64,000 bases of DNA from positions 62,001 through 126,000 of the forward strand of contig MPNH01000001.1 of assembly GCA_002238925.1 (NCBI GenBank), read 5' to 3'. This document shows, in pieces, positions 1 to 9,984 of the stretch. Both the position numbers and the translations under genes were made by a program. Source of the stretch: Spirochaetaceae bacterium bin103. Lineage in GTDB: Bacteria; Spirochaetota; Spirochaetia; SZUA-6; Bin103. Within the stretch, counting starts at the first letter, position 1. Each line of letters opens with the position of its first letter. The notes under the pieces were generated by a model. It had not been told where the DNA came from. It saw only the letters and a list, made by a program, of their open reading frames with translations, and did not search any database.

Positions 1-919
1 TCGTCGTCGTCGGTCTTGCGGTGGAATTCGCGGCTGCACCAGATGCCGTTGTTGCCCAGGGCGGTGCCGGATACGAACGCGGTGCCGCGTGTGCCGAGCA
101 CCCCGCGGCTGTTGAATCCGATGCGGCTCGACCAGCTCGCGTTGATTACCGCCGACGCGCCGCTCTGCAGCTGCAGCAGCGCGTGGGCGTTGTTGTCAAA
201 TCCCTCCAAGTCGGTGGCCGTACTGAAGGTGGCGCCGTTCACTGCCGCCACCTCGTCGGCCATGATCCAGCGCAGCAGGTCGATGTCGTGGGACAGCGAC
301 TCTACCGTCATGCCGCATAGGGTCGCGGGGGCGGTACGCCAGTTGTTGCCGCGCGCCGTTCCGAGGGCGCCAGCGCCCATGCCGAACCGCTGGCACCAGA
401 AGTGGTGCAGCCTGCCGAGCGAGCCACCCCTCGCGGTATCGTGGAGGCGCCCGTAGCCGATCCGGTAGCGTTGGTTGAAACCGGTCACCGCAATCACGCC
501 TTGGCGCTGCGCCGCTGCGACAATTGCGGCGCCGTCGTCCACGCTAATGGCCAGCGGTTTCTCGCACAACACGTGCTTGCCTGCGGCGATCGCCCGCACG
601 GCATACTCGCGGCGGAACCCCGGCGGGGTCAGCACGTACACGGCATCGCACCGCTGCAGCGCCGGTTCGAGGCGGTCGAGCGGCTCGCCGCCCCCCCGCC
701 GGGCGAAACCATCGCGCCGCGCCCCGCCCACGTCGACTGCGCCGCCGGTCGGAGGCGGTCGAGCGGCTCGCCGCCCCAGCGCGCGGCAAACTGCTCGCGC
801 CGGTCCCGGTCGATGTCGACCGCCGCCACGATTGCTGCATGCGGGTTGTTCGCCAGGGCGGCGCCGTGCTGCCGGGCAATTCCGCCGGTTCCGACCACCG
901 CAACCCTGATCTGCGCCAT
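1..919 (-). CDS. Gfo/Idh/MocA-family oxidoreductase, 3' end outside window, frame broken by an artefactual insert
   Basis: This is an NAD(P)-dependent sugar or cyclitol dehydrogenase of the Gfo/Idh/MocA family. It starts at the ATG ending at 919 with a Rossmann motif (VAVVGTGGIARQH, residues about 5-17). The family motif CEKPLAIS follows, encoded near 540-565, and then a conserved SHDIDLLRW segment near 260-295. The frame shifts between about 669 and 777, where a 26-base segment occurs twice, 83 bases apart. Deleting one 83-base unit joins ARWGGEPLDRL to EPALQRCDAVYVLTPPG without a shift, so the gene is probably intact in the organism. The C-terminus lies beyond base 1. It diverges from the dehydrogenase at 1167. 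The substrate cannot be deduced. Confidence 0.85.
669..777. repeat. 26-bp direct repeat, 83-bp period, with error-like insert inside a Gfo/Idh gene
   Basis: Copies at 669-694 and 752-777 flank a 57-base GC-rich spacer. The spacer aligns with the sequence following the second copy (for example the blocks tcgcgccg and acgtcgac), with scattered changes mostly to C or G. It therefore reads as a low-quality duplicate of the local sequence rather than foreign DNA. It breaks the reading frame of the minus-strand gene. Confidence 0.8.
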
Positions 920-1166
920 GCCGGCAACTGTCCATCGGATGTCCGTCGAGCGGCAAGAGGCGCCGGGCTCGATGCCTGCGTTCGCCTCCAAGTAGCCGTT
1001 CGAAATTTCGCCGCGGGCTGCTCGGGCCGCGGAGTGGGGTAGGCGGGGCGGGCTCGGGGCGGGCGGTTTCGCATGGCCACGGTGAGACGCAACCTGATAG
1101 CATCGGTGCCGGACGGCGCGCGGCGGCGGTGGCCGCGATCTGTGCGCGGGAAGGAGAACAGGGCAA

Positions 1167-2192
1167 ATGAGATCGGTGATTTGCGTGCATGAACGCTTCG
1201 AACGGATGTGGCCGTTTGTGGCCGACTACTGGCATCGGCGCTGGCAGGAGAACGGCGGCGGTGAGCTGTACCGTAGCGAGGACGCGGAGGCGCGGGTGCC
1301 GGCTCTGGTGCCGGATCCGGGATCGGTGCAGCGGCTGGCCGTGCTCGGGTTTCCCGGCGACGCACAGGACCTGGAACCGTTTGCCGCCCTGGAGGAGTGC
1401 TATTACCAACGCACCCGGTCAATGTCGGCAGATGGGGTAGAGGCCGCGGAGGCGCGCGGCGTGCGCTTCATTCCGCACCGCCCCGACCTGTACTGGGGGC
1501 AGTCGGTAGCCGAGGTCGGGTTGGGCCTGACGATCTGCGCACTGCGTCGCATTCCCCAGCGTTATGCGGCGATGATGCAGGATCATGAGACGTGGCGCTA
1601 CTTCCCCGAGGTGGGCCGGCCCGGCCAGCCGGGCGTCCAGATGTGCGACGACACGCGGTTTAGCAACGGCACCATCGCCGGCAAGCGGGTACGGGTGGCC
1701 GGCATCGGTAACATCGGCGGCCGCTATGCTTCCTGGTGCGGGGCGATGGGGGCCGAGGTGGCGGTATGGGACCCGTTCGCGGCGCAGGCGGCGTTCACCC
1801 TGGCCAAGGTGGAGCGCCGCTACGAGCTGCACGACCTGGTCAGCGACGCGCAAGTGTTCGCTCCGATGCTGCCGCCCACCGAGCAGACCTATCACATCAT
1901 TACCGCCGAACTGATCGACGCCTTGCCGCGCGGCTGCCTGGTGGTGCAGGTGACGCGCGCCTTCATCTGCGACCTGGACGCCCTGTACCGGCGCGTCCTG
2001 AACGACGAGCTGGCCCTGGCCGCCGACGTGTTCGCCACTGCGCCGGGGCGCCGGCAGGGCGAGCCGGTGCCGCTCGATTCACCCCTGCTCGGGCGCCACA
2101 ACGTCGTGCACACGCCGCACATCGCCGGGCGCACGGTGGATGCCAACCACGCCTGGGTCGAAGACATCATCTCCCGCTTCAAGGTACGGTGA
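1167..2192 (+). CDS. D-isomer-specific 2-hydroxyacid dehydrogenase family protein
   Basis: The 341-residue product belongs to the NAD-dependent D-2-hydroxyacid dehydrogenase superfamily, which interconverts 2-oxo acids and 2-hydroxy acids in the cytoplasm. The nucleotide-binding domain shows GIGNIGGRYASW (about residues 178-189). The C-terminal domain has an arginine in QVTRAFICDLDAL at the usual catalytic Arg position and HTPHIAGRT with the catalytic His. The acidic partner, usually in a DVFxxEP segment, is displaced here (DVFATAPGRRQGEP). A Shine-Dalgarno AAGGAGA lies about 10 bases before the ATG. The stop overlaps the GTG of the next gene, so the two are probably translated together. The substrate is unknown; sugar-acid metabolism is an inference from the neighbours. 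Confidence 0.8.
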   Translation: MRSVICVHERFERMWPFVADYWHRRWQENGGGELYRSEDAEARVPALVPDPGSVQRLAVLGFPGDAQDLEPFAALEECYYQRTRSMSADGVEAAEARGVRFIPHRPDLYWGQSVAEVGLGLTICALRRIPQRYAAMMQDHETWRYFPEVGRPGQPGVQMCDDTRFSNGTIAGKRVRVAGIGNIGGRYASWCGAMGAEVAVWDPFAAQAAFTLAKVERRYELHDLVSDAQVFAPMLPPTEQTYHIITAELIDALPRGCLVVQVTRAFICDLDALYRRVLNDELALAADVFATAPGRRQGEPVPLDSPLLGRHNVVHTPHIAGRTVDANHAWVEDIISRFKVR

Positions 2193-3124
2193 CGGACGTG
2201 GCGACCGTTCCCGAGGTGATGAAGCTGCCCCACGAAACGGTTTCCGCCGAACGGCGGGTACGCACCGGGGTGCTCAGCGACGCGGACTTGGCACAGTTCA
2301 CCGAGCAGGGCTACGTGGTGGTCCCCGACGCCGTTCCGCGCGCGAATCTGCGCGCCATGGTGGAGCTGATCTGGCGCTTCATGGAAGCGGACGAAGGCGA
2401 CTCGGAAAGCTGGTATCGCACGGCGCCGCGCGAGGCCACCGGGGAGGCGTCTCCGATCTCGCGCGCCGGCATGGTGGAGGTCTACCAGCAGCAGGAGCTG
2501 TGGGACAACCGCCAGTACCCGCGCGTCTACCAGGCGTTCGTGGACATCTGGCAGACCGAGCAGCTATGGGTCACCCTCGACCGCGCCAACATGAAGCCGC
2601 CGGTGCGCGACGACCGCCCCGAGTGGCAGCACGGCGGCTTCATCCACTGGGACCTGGACACCCTGCAGGATCCAATCCCGTGCGGCGTGCAGGGCGTTCT
2701 CTATCTGACCGACACTACGGCGGAGCAGGGCGGCTTCCAGTGTGTGCCCGGCTTTCCGCGGCGCTTTCCCGACTGGGCCACGACCCAGCCCGCCGACCGC
2801 GATGCGCGCTTCCCTGACCTCACCGGCCTGGACGTGCAGTCGATTCCCGGCAAAGCCGGAGACCTGTTGATCTGGAACTCGCTGCTGCCGCACGGCAACG
2901 GCGAGAACACGTCCGACCGCCCGCGCCTGGCCCAGTACATCTCCATGTTTCCGGCCGCGCGCGGCAGCGAGGAGGAGCGGCGCGGGCGCATCGCCGCGTG
3001 GCGCGAGCAGCGTTCGGCGAGCGGCTGGCCGGGCGATCCGCGCAACTGGGAGCAGCGCCACGGCAAGCCCGCCAAGCTGGACCGCCTCGGGCGCCGGCTG
3101 CTGGGCCTGGACCCCTGGACCTGA
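2189..3124 (+). CDS. Phytanoyl-CoA dioxygenase (PhyH)-family Fe(II)/2-oxoglutarate oxygenase
   Basis: The 311-residue product resembles the PhyH family of non-haem iron oxygenases, which hydroxylate diverse small molecules using 2-oxoglutarate. The iron site is visible as the HxD pair in GFIHWDLD (about residues 151-158) and the distal His in LLPHGNGEN (about 233-241), followed by an Arg in DRPRLAQY that would bind 2-oxoglutarate. The N-terminal segment FTEQGYVVVPDAV is typical of the family opening strand. The GTG start overlaps the upstream stop (GTGA); an ATG at 2219 is an alternative. Coupling to a 2-hydroxyacid dehydrogenase suggests the two act on related metabolites, but the substrate is not evident. 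Confidence 0.82.
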   Translation: MTDVATVPEVMKLPHETVSAERRVRTGVLSDADLAQFTEQGYVVVPDAVPRANLRAMVELIWRFMEADEGDSESWYRTAPREATGEASPISRAGMVEVYQQQELWDNRQYPRVYQAFVDIWQTEQLWVTLDRANMKPPVRDDRPEWQHGGFIHWDLDTLQDPIPCGVQGVLYLTDTTAEQGGFQCVPGFPRRFPDWATTQPADRDARFPDLTGLDVQSIPGKAGDLLIWNSLLPHGNGENTSDRPRLAQYISMFPAARGSEEERRGRIAAWREQRSASGWPGDPRNWEQRHGKPAKLDRLGRRLLGLDPWT

Positions 3125-3146
3125 CCGGAGCTCCGTCCCGGTACCG

Positions 3147-4337
3147 CTACAGCAGGGAGCGGAAACCGCGCTCGCGACCGAACAGCATGCGGTTGGAGTC
3201 GTGGAAGTTGCGCGCCCCGCGCGACGCGGTGCGGACCACGTAGATCAGGTCGTCGCCGTCGAATTGCCAGTCCACGTACTGGTAGCCGGTAAGCCGCAGC
3301 GAGTCCTCCGGCAGCAGCCCGCTGTCGTCTTCCAGCAGCGTCTTCACCACCCGCCACCGGCACAGGTCGTCCGACGCACACAGCGCCAGCACGTTGCGCT
3401 GGCGCTGATGCAGGTGCACGCCCTTCTGCTGTGACTCCCGCCACCGGGACACCAGCCACTCCTGGTCCGGCACCACGTTGGCCAGGGTGAGGTAGGTGCC
3501 CGACACCGGATCGCGGCGCAGGGTGAACTTGGCCTTTCCGCCGGGGTACGGGATGAAGCCGCCCGCAGCGCCGGCATCGATGGACGGGTCGAAACTCAGC
3601 CGCCGGCCCTCGTCTTCGATCCTGACCATGGCGGCGACATCCTGGGCCAGGGGCTGAGCTTCGAAGGTCAGCACGTCCCACAACTGGCCGTCGGGGGCGG
3701 CCACCACATTTCCCTCGCGCCAGCCGGGCAGGCTGACCTCTCCCCATTCGTCGAGGGTCCACCGGGGCTGAAACGGCAGCTTGTTGCTCATGCGCCAACT
3801 GGCGGCCTGCAGCAGGTCCGCGTCCACCGGCGCCGAAATCACGCACGCCTGGAAGCCGATTCCCCAGTGCATGGGGTTGCAGTCCTCGAACGCACGGTAC
3901 AGGCGCCCCTCGTGCACCAGCACCGCGACCGGCGCGCAGTGGTAGTTGGGCGGAGTGCGGTGTGGCCCGCCGGGAAACAGGAGCCCGCTGCCGTGGTCTT
4001 CCGGATGCGTCCACGAGAACCCGCCGTCATCGCTGCGGCGGATCACGATCGACCCGTACTGCTGCGACGTGCCGAGCAGGTAGACCGCGCCGCCGTGCAC
4101 GAACAGGTTGCTCCAGAACGCGTTCATGACGTGGGTCACGTTGCACCAACTCGCGCCGTCGTCTTCCGACCGGTAGACGCTGGTCAGGCCCTGCTCCCCT
4201 TCATGGTTGCGTGGGCAGCCGGTGCCGAAGTAGTCGTGGGTGGCGAGCAACGCACCGTCCGGCAGGCGCGCGACGGTCGGGCTGCCGAGATAGGTGAGCG
4301 TGCGCTCCGGTTGGTACTTGATTTCGACGTGGTTCAT
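3147..4337 (-). CDS. BNR/Asp-box beta-propeller (sialidase-fold) protein
   Basis: The 396-residue product carries two clear Asp boxes, SEDDGASW (about residues 57-64) and SDDGGFSW (about 102-109). These mark a six-bladed sialidase or exo-glycosidase beta-propeller. No signal peptide is seen, so it is probably cytoplasmic. It faces the PhyH gene tail to tail with 22 bases between, and its start is 59 bases from the stop of the SDR gene upstream on the same strand. A full sialidase active site (Arg triad, Tyr, Glu) cannot be assigned by eye, so it may be a glycosidase, a lyase or a binding protein. Family assignment is firm at fold level only. Confidence 0.65.
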   Translation of the reverse strand: MNHVEIKYQPERTLTYLGSPTVARLPDGALLATHDYFGTGCPRNHEGEQGLTSVYRSEDDGASWCNVTHVMNAFWSNLFVHGGAVYLLGTSQQYGSIVIRRSDDGGFSWTHPEDHGSGLLFPGGPHRTPPNYHCAPVAVLVHEGRLYRAFEDCNPMHWGIGFQACVISAPVDADLLQAASWRMSNKLPFQPRWTLDEWGEVSLPGWREGNVVAAPDGQLWDVLTFEAQPLAQDVAAMVRIEDEGRRLSFDPSIDAGAAGGFIPYPGGKAKFTLRRDPVSGTYLTLANVVPDQEWLVSRWRESQQKGVHLHQRQRNVLALCASDDLCRWRVVKTLLEDDSGLLPEDSLRLTGYQYVDWQFDGDDLIYVVRTASRGARNFHDSNRMLFGRERGFRSLL

Positions 4338-4395
4338 CGCGCGCCATCATCGCACGCCGCTCGCCACTTGGGCCACGCCGATCAGGTAGCGCTCC

Positions 4396-5166
4396 CTACG
4401 ACATGATCAGGCCGCCGTCGACGTTGATGGTCTGGCCGGTGATGTAGGCGGCATCGTCCGAGGCCAGGAAGGCAACCAGGCCGGCCACATCCTCGGGTGT
4501 TCCCGCCCGCTTCATGGGAATGCCCTCGACCCATTCGGCCATGAGCTCGCCCGGCCCGTAGTTGCCGAGCAATGTTCCCCAGACGCGGTCGTTGTAGGCC
4601 CACATCTCGGTATCGATGATTCCGGGGCAGAAAGCGTTGACGGTGATCCCGTCTGTTGCAAGTTCCTTCGCCAGGCTCTGGGTGATGCCTACCACCCCCA
4701 TCTTGCTCGCCGCGTAGTGCGGCGTGTAGATGAACCCGTCGCGCGCCTGCCCGGAGGCCGTATTGATGAGCCGCCCCCAGCCACTCTTGCGCATGTAGGC
4801 CGCCGCGGCCTGGCAGCACAGGAACACTCCCTTGGTGTTCACCGCCATGATCCGGTCCCACGCCGCCTCGTCGAGCTGCTCAAGGCGGGCGATGGTAATG
4901 ACGCCCGCGTTCTGCACGGAGATATCCACCGAGCCGTAGCGCTCGTAAGCGGTCCGGTAGAGAAGGTCGACATCGCCCTTTTGGGTCACATCGCAAACCA
5001 GGGAGGCGGCATCACCGCCACCTCCCCTGATTTCCTCGGCGACCTCGTGCACGGCATCTTCGTCCGCGCTCACGACGACTCGCGCCCCGTCCGCCGCGAA
5101 CCGCCGCGCAATGCCTCGTCCGATTCCGCGGCTCGCACCCGTAACCACGACCGTCTTCGCAGACAT
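4396..5166 (-). CDS. Short-chain dehydrogenase/reductase (SDR), classical type
   Basis: The 256-residue product has the classical SDR layout. TGASRGIGRGIA near residue 10 binds the cofactor, NAG appears in VQNAGVIT (about 88-95), and the catalytic YxxxK is in HYAASKMGV (about 150-158). The C-terminus ITGQTINVDGGLIMS is typical of the FabG/glucose dehydrogenase-like group. It should oxidise or reduce an alcohol or ketone, most often a sugar or polyol, with NAD(P). It belongs to the leftward group together with the nucleoside-hydrolase-like gene (86 bases upstream) and the deoR-type gene. The substrate is unknown. Confidence 0.85.
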   Translation of the reverse strand: MSAKTVVVTGASRGIGRGIARRFAADGARVVVSADEDAVHEVAEEIRGGGGDAASLVCDVTQKGDVDLLYRTAYERYGSVDISVQNAGVITIARLEQLDEAAWDRIMAVNTKGVFLCCQAAAAYMRKSGWGRLINTASGQARDGFIYTPHYAASKMGVVGITQSLAKELATDGITVNAFCPGIIDTEMWAYNDRVWGTLLGNYGPGELMAEWVEGIPMKRAGTPEDVAGLVAFLASDDAAYITGQTINVDGGLIMS

Positions 5167-5252
5167 ATCAGACCCGCGTCCCGGTCCGGACCGTGCTACC
5201 GCAGATATTCGTCGGCGTATTCGCTATCGACATCGTGTCGACAGCCCACCTG

Positions 5253-6155
5253 TCATCCCTCGTACTCGTTCCGTTCGCGGGCAAAGCGCTTGACCTTGGC
5301 GAAGAAGTCCTCGTGGATGAAACGCGCGTCGATGTCCTCGTAGACGCGAATCGGCCGATTCTCTCCAGTGTGACGGTAATGCATCGTGGGCTCGAACTCC
5401 GGCGCCGGACGCCAGCTCCAGGCTCCGCAGGCCGGGTACATCATTACGCCCACGCACGGGGAGTCGCCCAGCGAGCGGTACGGCATGGCGGACGGCCTCG
5501 TCATCAAGTTGTGCTCCACCAGCTGGTCGACGAGGTAGCGGCCGATCTTGCCGCACGGGTATACCTTCTCGGCCAGCTCCGCGTAGCTTACCGGCATCCG
5601 GCGATACACGTTCTGCGGAATCTGCCACACGGTGAGCCCGGACCGCATGATGACGTTGGCGGCGCCTATGTCGTTGGACAGGTTGTACTCCCGGCCCCCC
5701 AGCGGCCACGGGCCTCCACCGATCCAGATCACCACGACGTCGCGCGATTCGATCGCCGGCTCCAGAAGCAGTGCCGACGCCATGTCGGTAAGCGGACCGT
5801 AGAAGGCGACGTGCAACGGCCGCGGATCGTCCTTCAGAGCCTCCTCGACGATCAGGCGCGCGCCCGGCGAATCGACCGGCGTGTGTTCGTCGGGCAGGGC
5901 GTGCTCGCCGCCGTCGGCAACGTGGACCTGCTCGCGGAGATCCATGAGATCAAGCAGCAGCATGGTCTCGTCGTGGCTGTCGCGGAGGCTGTGCGCGGAC
6001 TTTCCCGTCCCGAAGTGGGCCGGGATTACGCCGTGCAGCTCGAACGCGGGCGTAAGCACCGCGTGTACGATAGCGTACTGATCGTCCGCTTCATTCTTGG
6101 CGTCGGTATTCACGATAACGCGAATCTTCTTGTCGTCCGGGAACTCGTAGTGCAT
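5253..6155 (-). CDS. Nucleoside hydrolase-like (IUNH-fold) protein
   Basis: The product (300 residues from the chosen start) looks like an inosine-uridine nucleoside hydrolase relative. An N-terminal DAKNEADDQYAI replaces the usual DTDxxxDDxxA calcium-binding motif, and the NLSNDIGAAN segment (about residue 165) resembles the family's later metal/ribose-binding motif. The loss of the first DTD aspartates (now DAKNE) may mean altered metal binding or another glycoside substrate. The ATG at 6153-6155 is preferred over the ATG 21 bases upstream because AAAGGAG lies eight bases before it. It lies between the SDR and the DeoR repressor, suggesting a sugar-related role. Confidence 0.7.
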   Translation of the reverse strand: MHYEFPDDKKIRVIVNTDAKNEADDQYAIVHAVLTPAFELHGVIPAHFGTGKSAHSLRDSHDETMLLLDLMDLREQVHVADGGEHALPDEHTPVDSPGARLIVEEALKDDPRPLHVAFYGPLTDMASALLLEPAIESRDVVVIWIGGGPWPLGGREYNLSNDIGAANVIMRSGLTVWQIPQNVYRRMPVSYAELAEKVYPCGKIGRYLVDQLVEHNLMTRPSAMPYRSLGDSPCVGVMMYPACGAWSWRPAPEFEPTMHYRHTGENRPIRVYEDIDARFIHEDFFAKVKRFARERNEYEG

Positions 6156-6236
6156 GAAATCTTCTCCTTTATTCACGCGTTGTACTTGCGGATTCCGCTC
6201 AGGCCGACGTGCCGGAGGCGCGTTCGCCGGGGCGGG

Positions 6237-7049
6237 TTATTTGTCGACCGCGGCAACCACGACCTCGATACCGCGGCGCTCGAACTCGGCGCGCTCGTCG
6301 GCACCGATGCCGTCGTCTGTTACGAAGGTGTGAATCAGGTCCAGCCCACCGAGCGCGGCAAGGGCGGACTTGCCGAGCTTCGTGGAGTCGGCCACCAGAA
6401 ACACCTGCCGTGCCGAAGCGATCATTGCGCGTTTCACGTAGATGTCGCTGAATCCCGGGTAGGTAAGGCCGGCGGCGAACGAGATTCCGCCCGCGGCGAG
6501 GAACAGCTTGGCCACGTGAACCTTGTCGAAGAACGCGGCAGCCTTCTCGCCGGTCAGCGACAGTGTCGGACCCTTGAACTCCCCGCCGGTGACCATGACC
6601 TCGAATCCGAAGTGCCCTCCCAGGAGCAACGCAATATTGAGGGCATTGGTGACGATCGTGAGGCCGCGCTTGCCCTCCAGGTTCCTGGCGACCTCGGTGA
6701 CCGTGGAACCGGCGTCCAGGATGATGGTGTCGCCGTCACTGACAAACTCCGCGACCTTGCGCCCAATCGCGCTCTTGCGCTGCATGTTCTCGGTGTGTTG
6801 CAGGCTGAGGCTGCGCACCTGGTCGGGCGTGCTCTTGAGGAACGCGCCGCCGTATTCGCGCACGATCAGGCCATCGTCCTGCAGACGGTCCAGATCCTGC
6901 CGGATCGTCGGTTCGGAAACCGCGAACACCCGGCTGAGTTCGCTGACCCGCGCGCTACCCTCCTCCTGCAGCAGATCGAGGATCCTCACCCGCCGCCGCT
7001 GGCCAAGCAGATTTGATTGCCCCTTGCTCGAAATCACCCTGTTTGCCAT
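6237..7049 (-). CDS. DeoR-family transcriptional repressor
   Basis: The 270-residue protein starts with a DeoR winged helix (RRVRILDLLQEEGSARVSEL, then VSEPTIRQDLDRLQDDGLI, about residues 20-60). A DeoRC sensor domain follows, with the characteristic DAGSTVTEVARNL (about 113-125). Such repressors bind operators near sugar operons and respond to sugar phosphates. It diverges from the transketolase operon across a 109-base gap, so it is the natural candidate to control that operon and itself. It may also control the leftward nucleoside-hydrolase/SDR genes. No specific operator was identified. Confidence 0.88.
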   Translation of the reverse strand: MANRVISSKGQSNLLGQRRRVRILDLLQEEGSARVSELSRVFAVSEPTIRQDLDRLQDDGLIVREYGGAFLKSTPDQVRSLSLQHTENMQRKSAIGRKVAEFVSDGDTIILDAGSTVTEVARNLEGKRGLTIVTNALNIALLLGGHFGFEVMVTGGEFKGPTLSLTGEKAAAFFDKVHVAKLFLAAGGISFAAGLTYPGFSDIYVKRAMIASARQVFLVADSTKLGKSALAALGGLDLIHTFVTDDGIGADERAEFERRGIEVVVAAVDK

Positions 7050-7100
7050 CTGGAGGTCACTATACCATAGGTGGAACGAAGAGCAACAAGCAACAATAGG

Positions 7101-7129
7101 TTGACCATCACCATCGATTCGTTTACGGT
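7101..7129 (+). promoter_or_regulatory. Candidate sigma-70 promoter of the transketolase operon
   Basis: A -35-like TTGACC at 7101-7106 and a -10-like TACGGT at 7124-7129 are separated by 17 bases. They lie 30 bases before the ATG of the first operon gene, in the intergenic space shared with the divergent DeoR gene. The -10 box is weak, so an activator or a repressor site may be involved. Confidence 0.45.
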
Positions 7130-7158
7130 AGGCTGCGGATTTCAGAGGTGCATGACAG

Positions 7159-7998
7159 ATGACGGATCGAGAGCTGGCTCTGACGTCGATCCGCTACCGC
7201 CGGATGGTGCTGCGGATCATCAAGGAGGCTGGGGCAGGCCACACCGGGGGCAGCCTGTCGTGCATCGACATTCTCAACGTGTTGTACAACGACGTGCTGA
7301 ACGTCGCCCCCGCTACCTTTGCCGACCCGGCGCGCGATCGGTACATCCACAGCAAGGGGCACTGCGTCGAGGCATTGTACACCGTCCTCGCCGACCGCGG
7401 GTTCTTCCCGGATGCGCATCTGCATACGCTGAGCCACTACCAGTCACATTTTGTCGGCCACCCGACCCGCAAGGTCAATGGCGTCGAGCACAACACCGGC
7501 GCCCTCGGGCACGGCCTGTCGGTGGCCACCGGGCTGGCGCTGGCCGGCGCGAGGAGCAGTCGTCGATTCCGCGTGTTCGCGTTGCTCGGCGACGGCGAGC
7601 TCACCGAAGGGTCGGTCTGGGAGGCGGCGATGGCGGCGGCTCATTACGGGCTGGACAACCTGGTCGTAATCGTCGATCGCAATGGACTGCAGATCAGCGG
7701 GCGCACCGAGGACGTGATGGGCCTGGAGCCGCTGGCGCAGCGGTTCTCTGCCTTTGGCCTGGAAGTGCGCACGTGCGACGGCCATGACATCACGGAACTG
7801 CGTGCGGCGTTCGATGAGATTCCCTTCGCTCCGGGACGGCCTAGCCTGTTGCTCGCCCACACCGTGAAGGGCAAGGGTGTGAGCTTCATGGAGGGCCAGG
7901 CCGGCTGGCACCACCATGTCCCGAACGAACATGAGTACCGTCTGGCGTTGCAGGAGTTGCAGAGCGCGGAGGCCGAGTTGCAGGTGGCGCACGGTTGA
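7159..7998 (+). CDS. Transketolase, N-terminal (TPP-binding) subunit
   Basis: The 279-residue protein is the N-terminal half of a split transketolase. It contains GHTGGSLSCIDIL and HSKGHCVEALYTVL near the start. The thiamine-diphosphate motif GDGELTEGSVWEA (about residues 146-158) ends at VIVDRNGLQ about 30 residues on. Split transketolases of this size work as a heteromer with a separate C-terminal subunit, which is the next gene. The stop overlaps the TTG start of that gene, so expression is coupled. With the adjacent isomerase and FGGY kinase, the substrate is more likely a dedicated ketose phosphate than the pentose phosphates of the core pathway. Apulose 4-phosphate is one possibility (inference). 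Confidence 0.9.
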   Translation: MTDRELALTSIRYRRMVLRIIKEAGAGHTGGSLSCIDILNVLYNDVLNVAPATFADPARDRYIHSKGHCVEALYTVLADRGFFPDAHLHTLSHYQSHFVGHPTRKVNGVEHNTGALGHGLSVATGLALAGARSSRRFRVFALLGDGELTEGSVWEAAMAAAHYGLDNLVVIVDRNGLQISGRTEDVMGLEPLAQRFSAFGLEVRTCDGHDITELRAAFDEIPFAPGRPSLLLAHTVKGKGVSFMEGQAGWHHHVPNEHEYRLALQELQSAEAELQVAHG

Positions 7999-8978
7999 GC
8001 AGCCAACTCAATGGCGGGCGGGCTCCCGCTCCACCGGCCGTCCGTCCGAACCAGGAGGTCTTTGCCGAGACGCTGCTCGAGGCGGCACGGCGCGACCCGA
8101 CTGTCCTGGTGGTGACCAGCGACTCGCGCGGGTCGGGCAGGCTCGTGGAGTTCGCCGCCGAGCTCCCGGAACGCATCGTGGAGCTCGGGATCGCGGAGCA
8201 GAACCTGGTCGGCGTCGCGGCGGGGCTGGCAGCTGGAGGCCATACGGTATTTGCCGTCTCGCCGGCGTGCTTTCTCACCACCCGGTCGCTGGAGCAAATC
8301 AAGAACGACGTTGCGTACTCCGGCCACAAGGTGGTATTGGTGGGGATCAGTGCGGGTGTGAGCTACGGCGCCCTGGGCTCCACCCACCACTCCCTGAACG
8401 ATTTTGCATCGCTCAGGGCCCTGAACAACCTCGATATCGTGGTGCCGGCGGACAACCGGCAGACGCGCGAGGCGGTGTTGGCGGCGCTCCACCATCCGCG
8501 CCCGCTGTACCTGCGATTCGGCAAGCGCCCGGTCCCGGATCTGCCGGCGGGCGCCTGCGGGTTCTCGATCGGACGGGGGGAGTGCATCGCGGAGGGCTCG
8601 GATGCCGCGCTGGTGGCCACCGGCGAGACGGTGTGGCGCGCCATGGCGGCGCGTTCGGCCCTCGCGGAGGATGGGGTCTCGTGCCGGGTTCTATGCATGC
8701 ACTCCATTCGCCCGTTCGACGGCGCCGCGCTTCTGGATGCGGCCCGGTCGGTGCGCGCCGTGGTGTGCGTTGAGGAGCACTCGGTGCACGGCGGGCTCGG
8801 CGAGCAGTGTGCGGCGCTGCTGATGCAGGAAGGCGTCCAGGTGCCCTTTCGGATCATGGGCATTCCGGACGAGTACACGGTGACCGGCAGTCAGGAAGAG
8901 ATCCTGTCGCACTACGGCATCTCGCCGCGGGGGATCGCCGGCGAGATGCGCCGGCTGCTGGCGTGCCCACAAGATTGA
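7995..8978 (+). CDS. Transketolase, C-terminal (pyrimidine-binding) subunit
   Basis: The 327-residue protein is the partner half of the split transketolase. ELGIAEQNLVGVAAGLAAGG (about residues 61-80) carries the conserved glutamate that activates thiamine diphosphate, and a transketolase C domain follows (VVCVEEHSVHGGLGEQ, about 256-271). The start is a TTG that overlaps the upstream TGA (TTGA), which implies translational coupling. The length is normal for this subunit. It should form the complete enzyme with the product of 7159-7998 in the cytoplasm. Confidence 0.9.
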   Translation: MSSQLNGGRAPAPPAVRPNQEVFAETLLEAARRDPTVLVVTSDSRGSGRLVEFAAELPERIVELGIAEQNLVGVAAGLAAGGHTVFAVSPACFLTTRSLEQIKNDVAYSGHKVVLVGISAGVSYGALGSTHHSLNDFASLRALNNLDIVVPADNRQTREAVLAALHHPRPLYLRFGKRPVPDLPAGACGFSIGRGECIAEGSDAALVATGETVWRAMAARSALAEDGVSCRVLCMHSIRPFDGAALLDAARSVRAVVCVEEHSVHGGLGEQCAALLMQEGVQVPFRIMGIPDEYTVTGSQEEILSHYGISPRGIAGEMRRLLACPQD

Positions 8979-9006
8979 GGTAATCCGACATGCAAGGAGG
9001 AGAGAC

Positions 9007-9978
<972 letters not shown>

Positions 9979-9984
9979 GCCGGC

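Noticed and set aside
5193..7016. Plus-strand open frame of 607 codons over the nucleoside-hydrolase-like and DeoR genes
   Set aside because: Both minus-strand proteins have clear family motifs and a start signal; the plus frame shows none.
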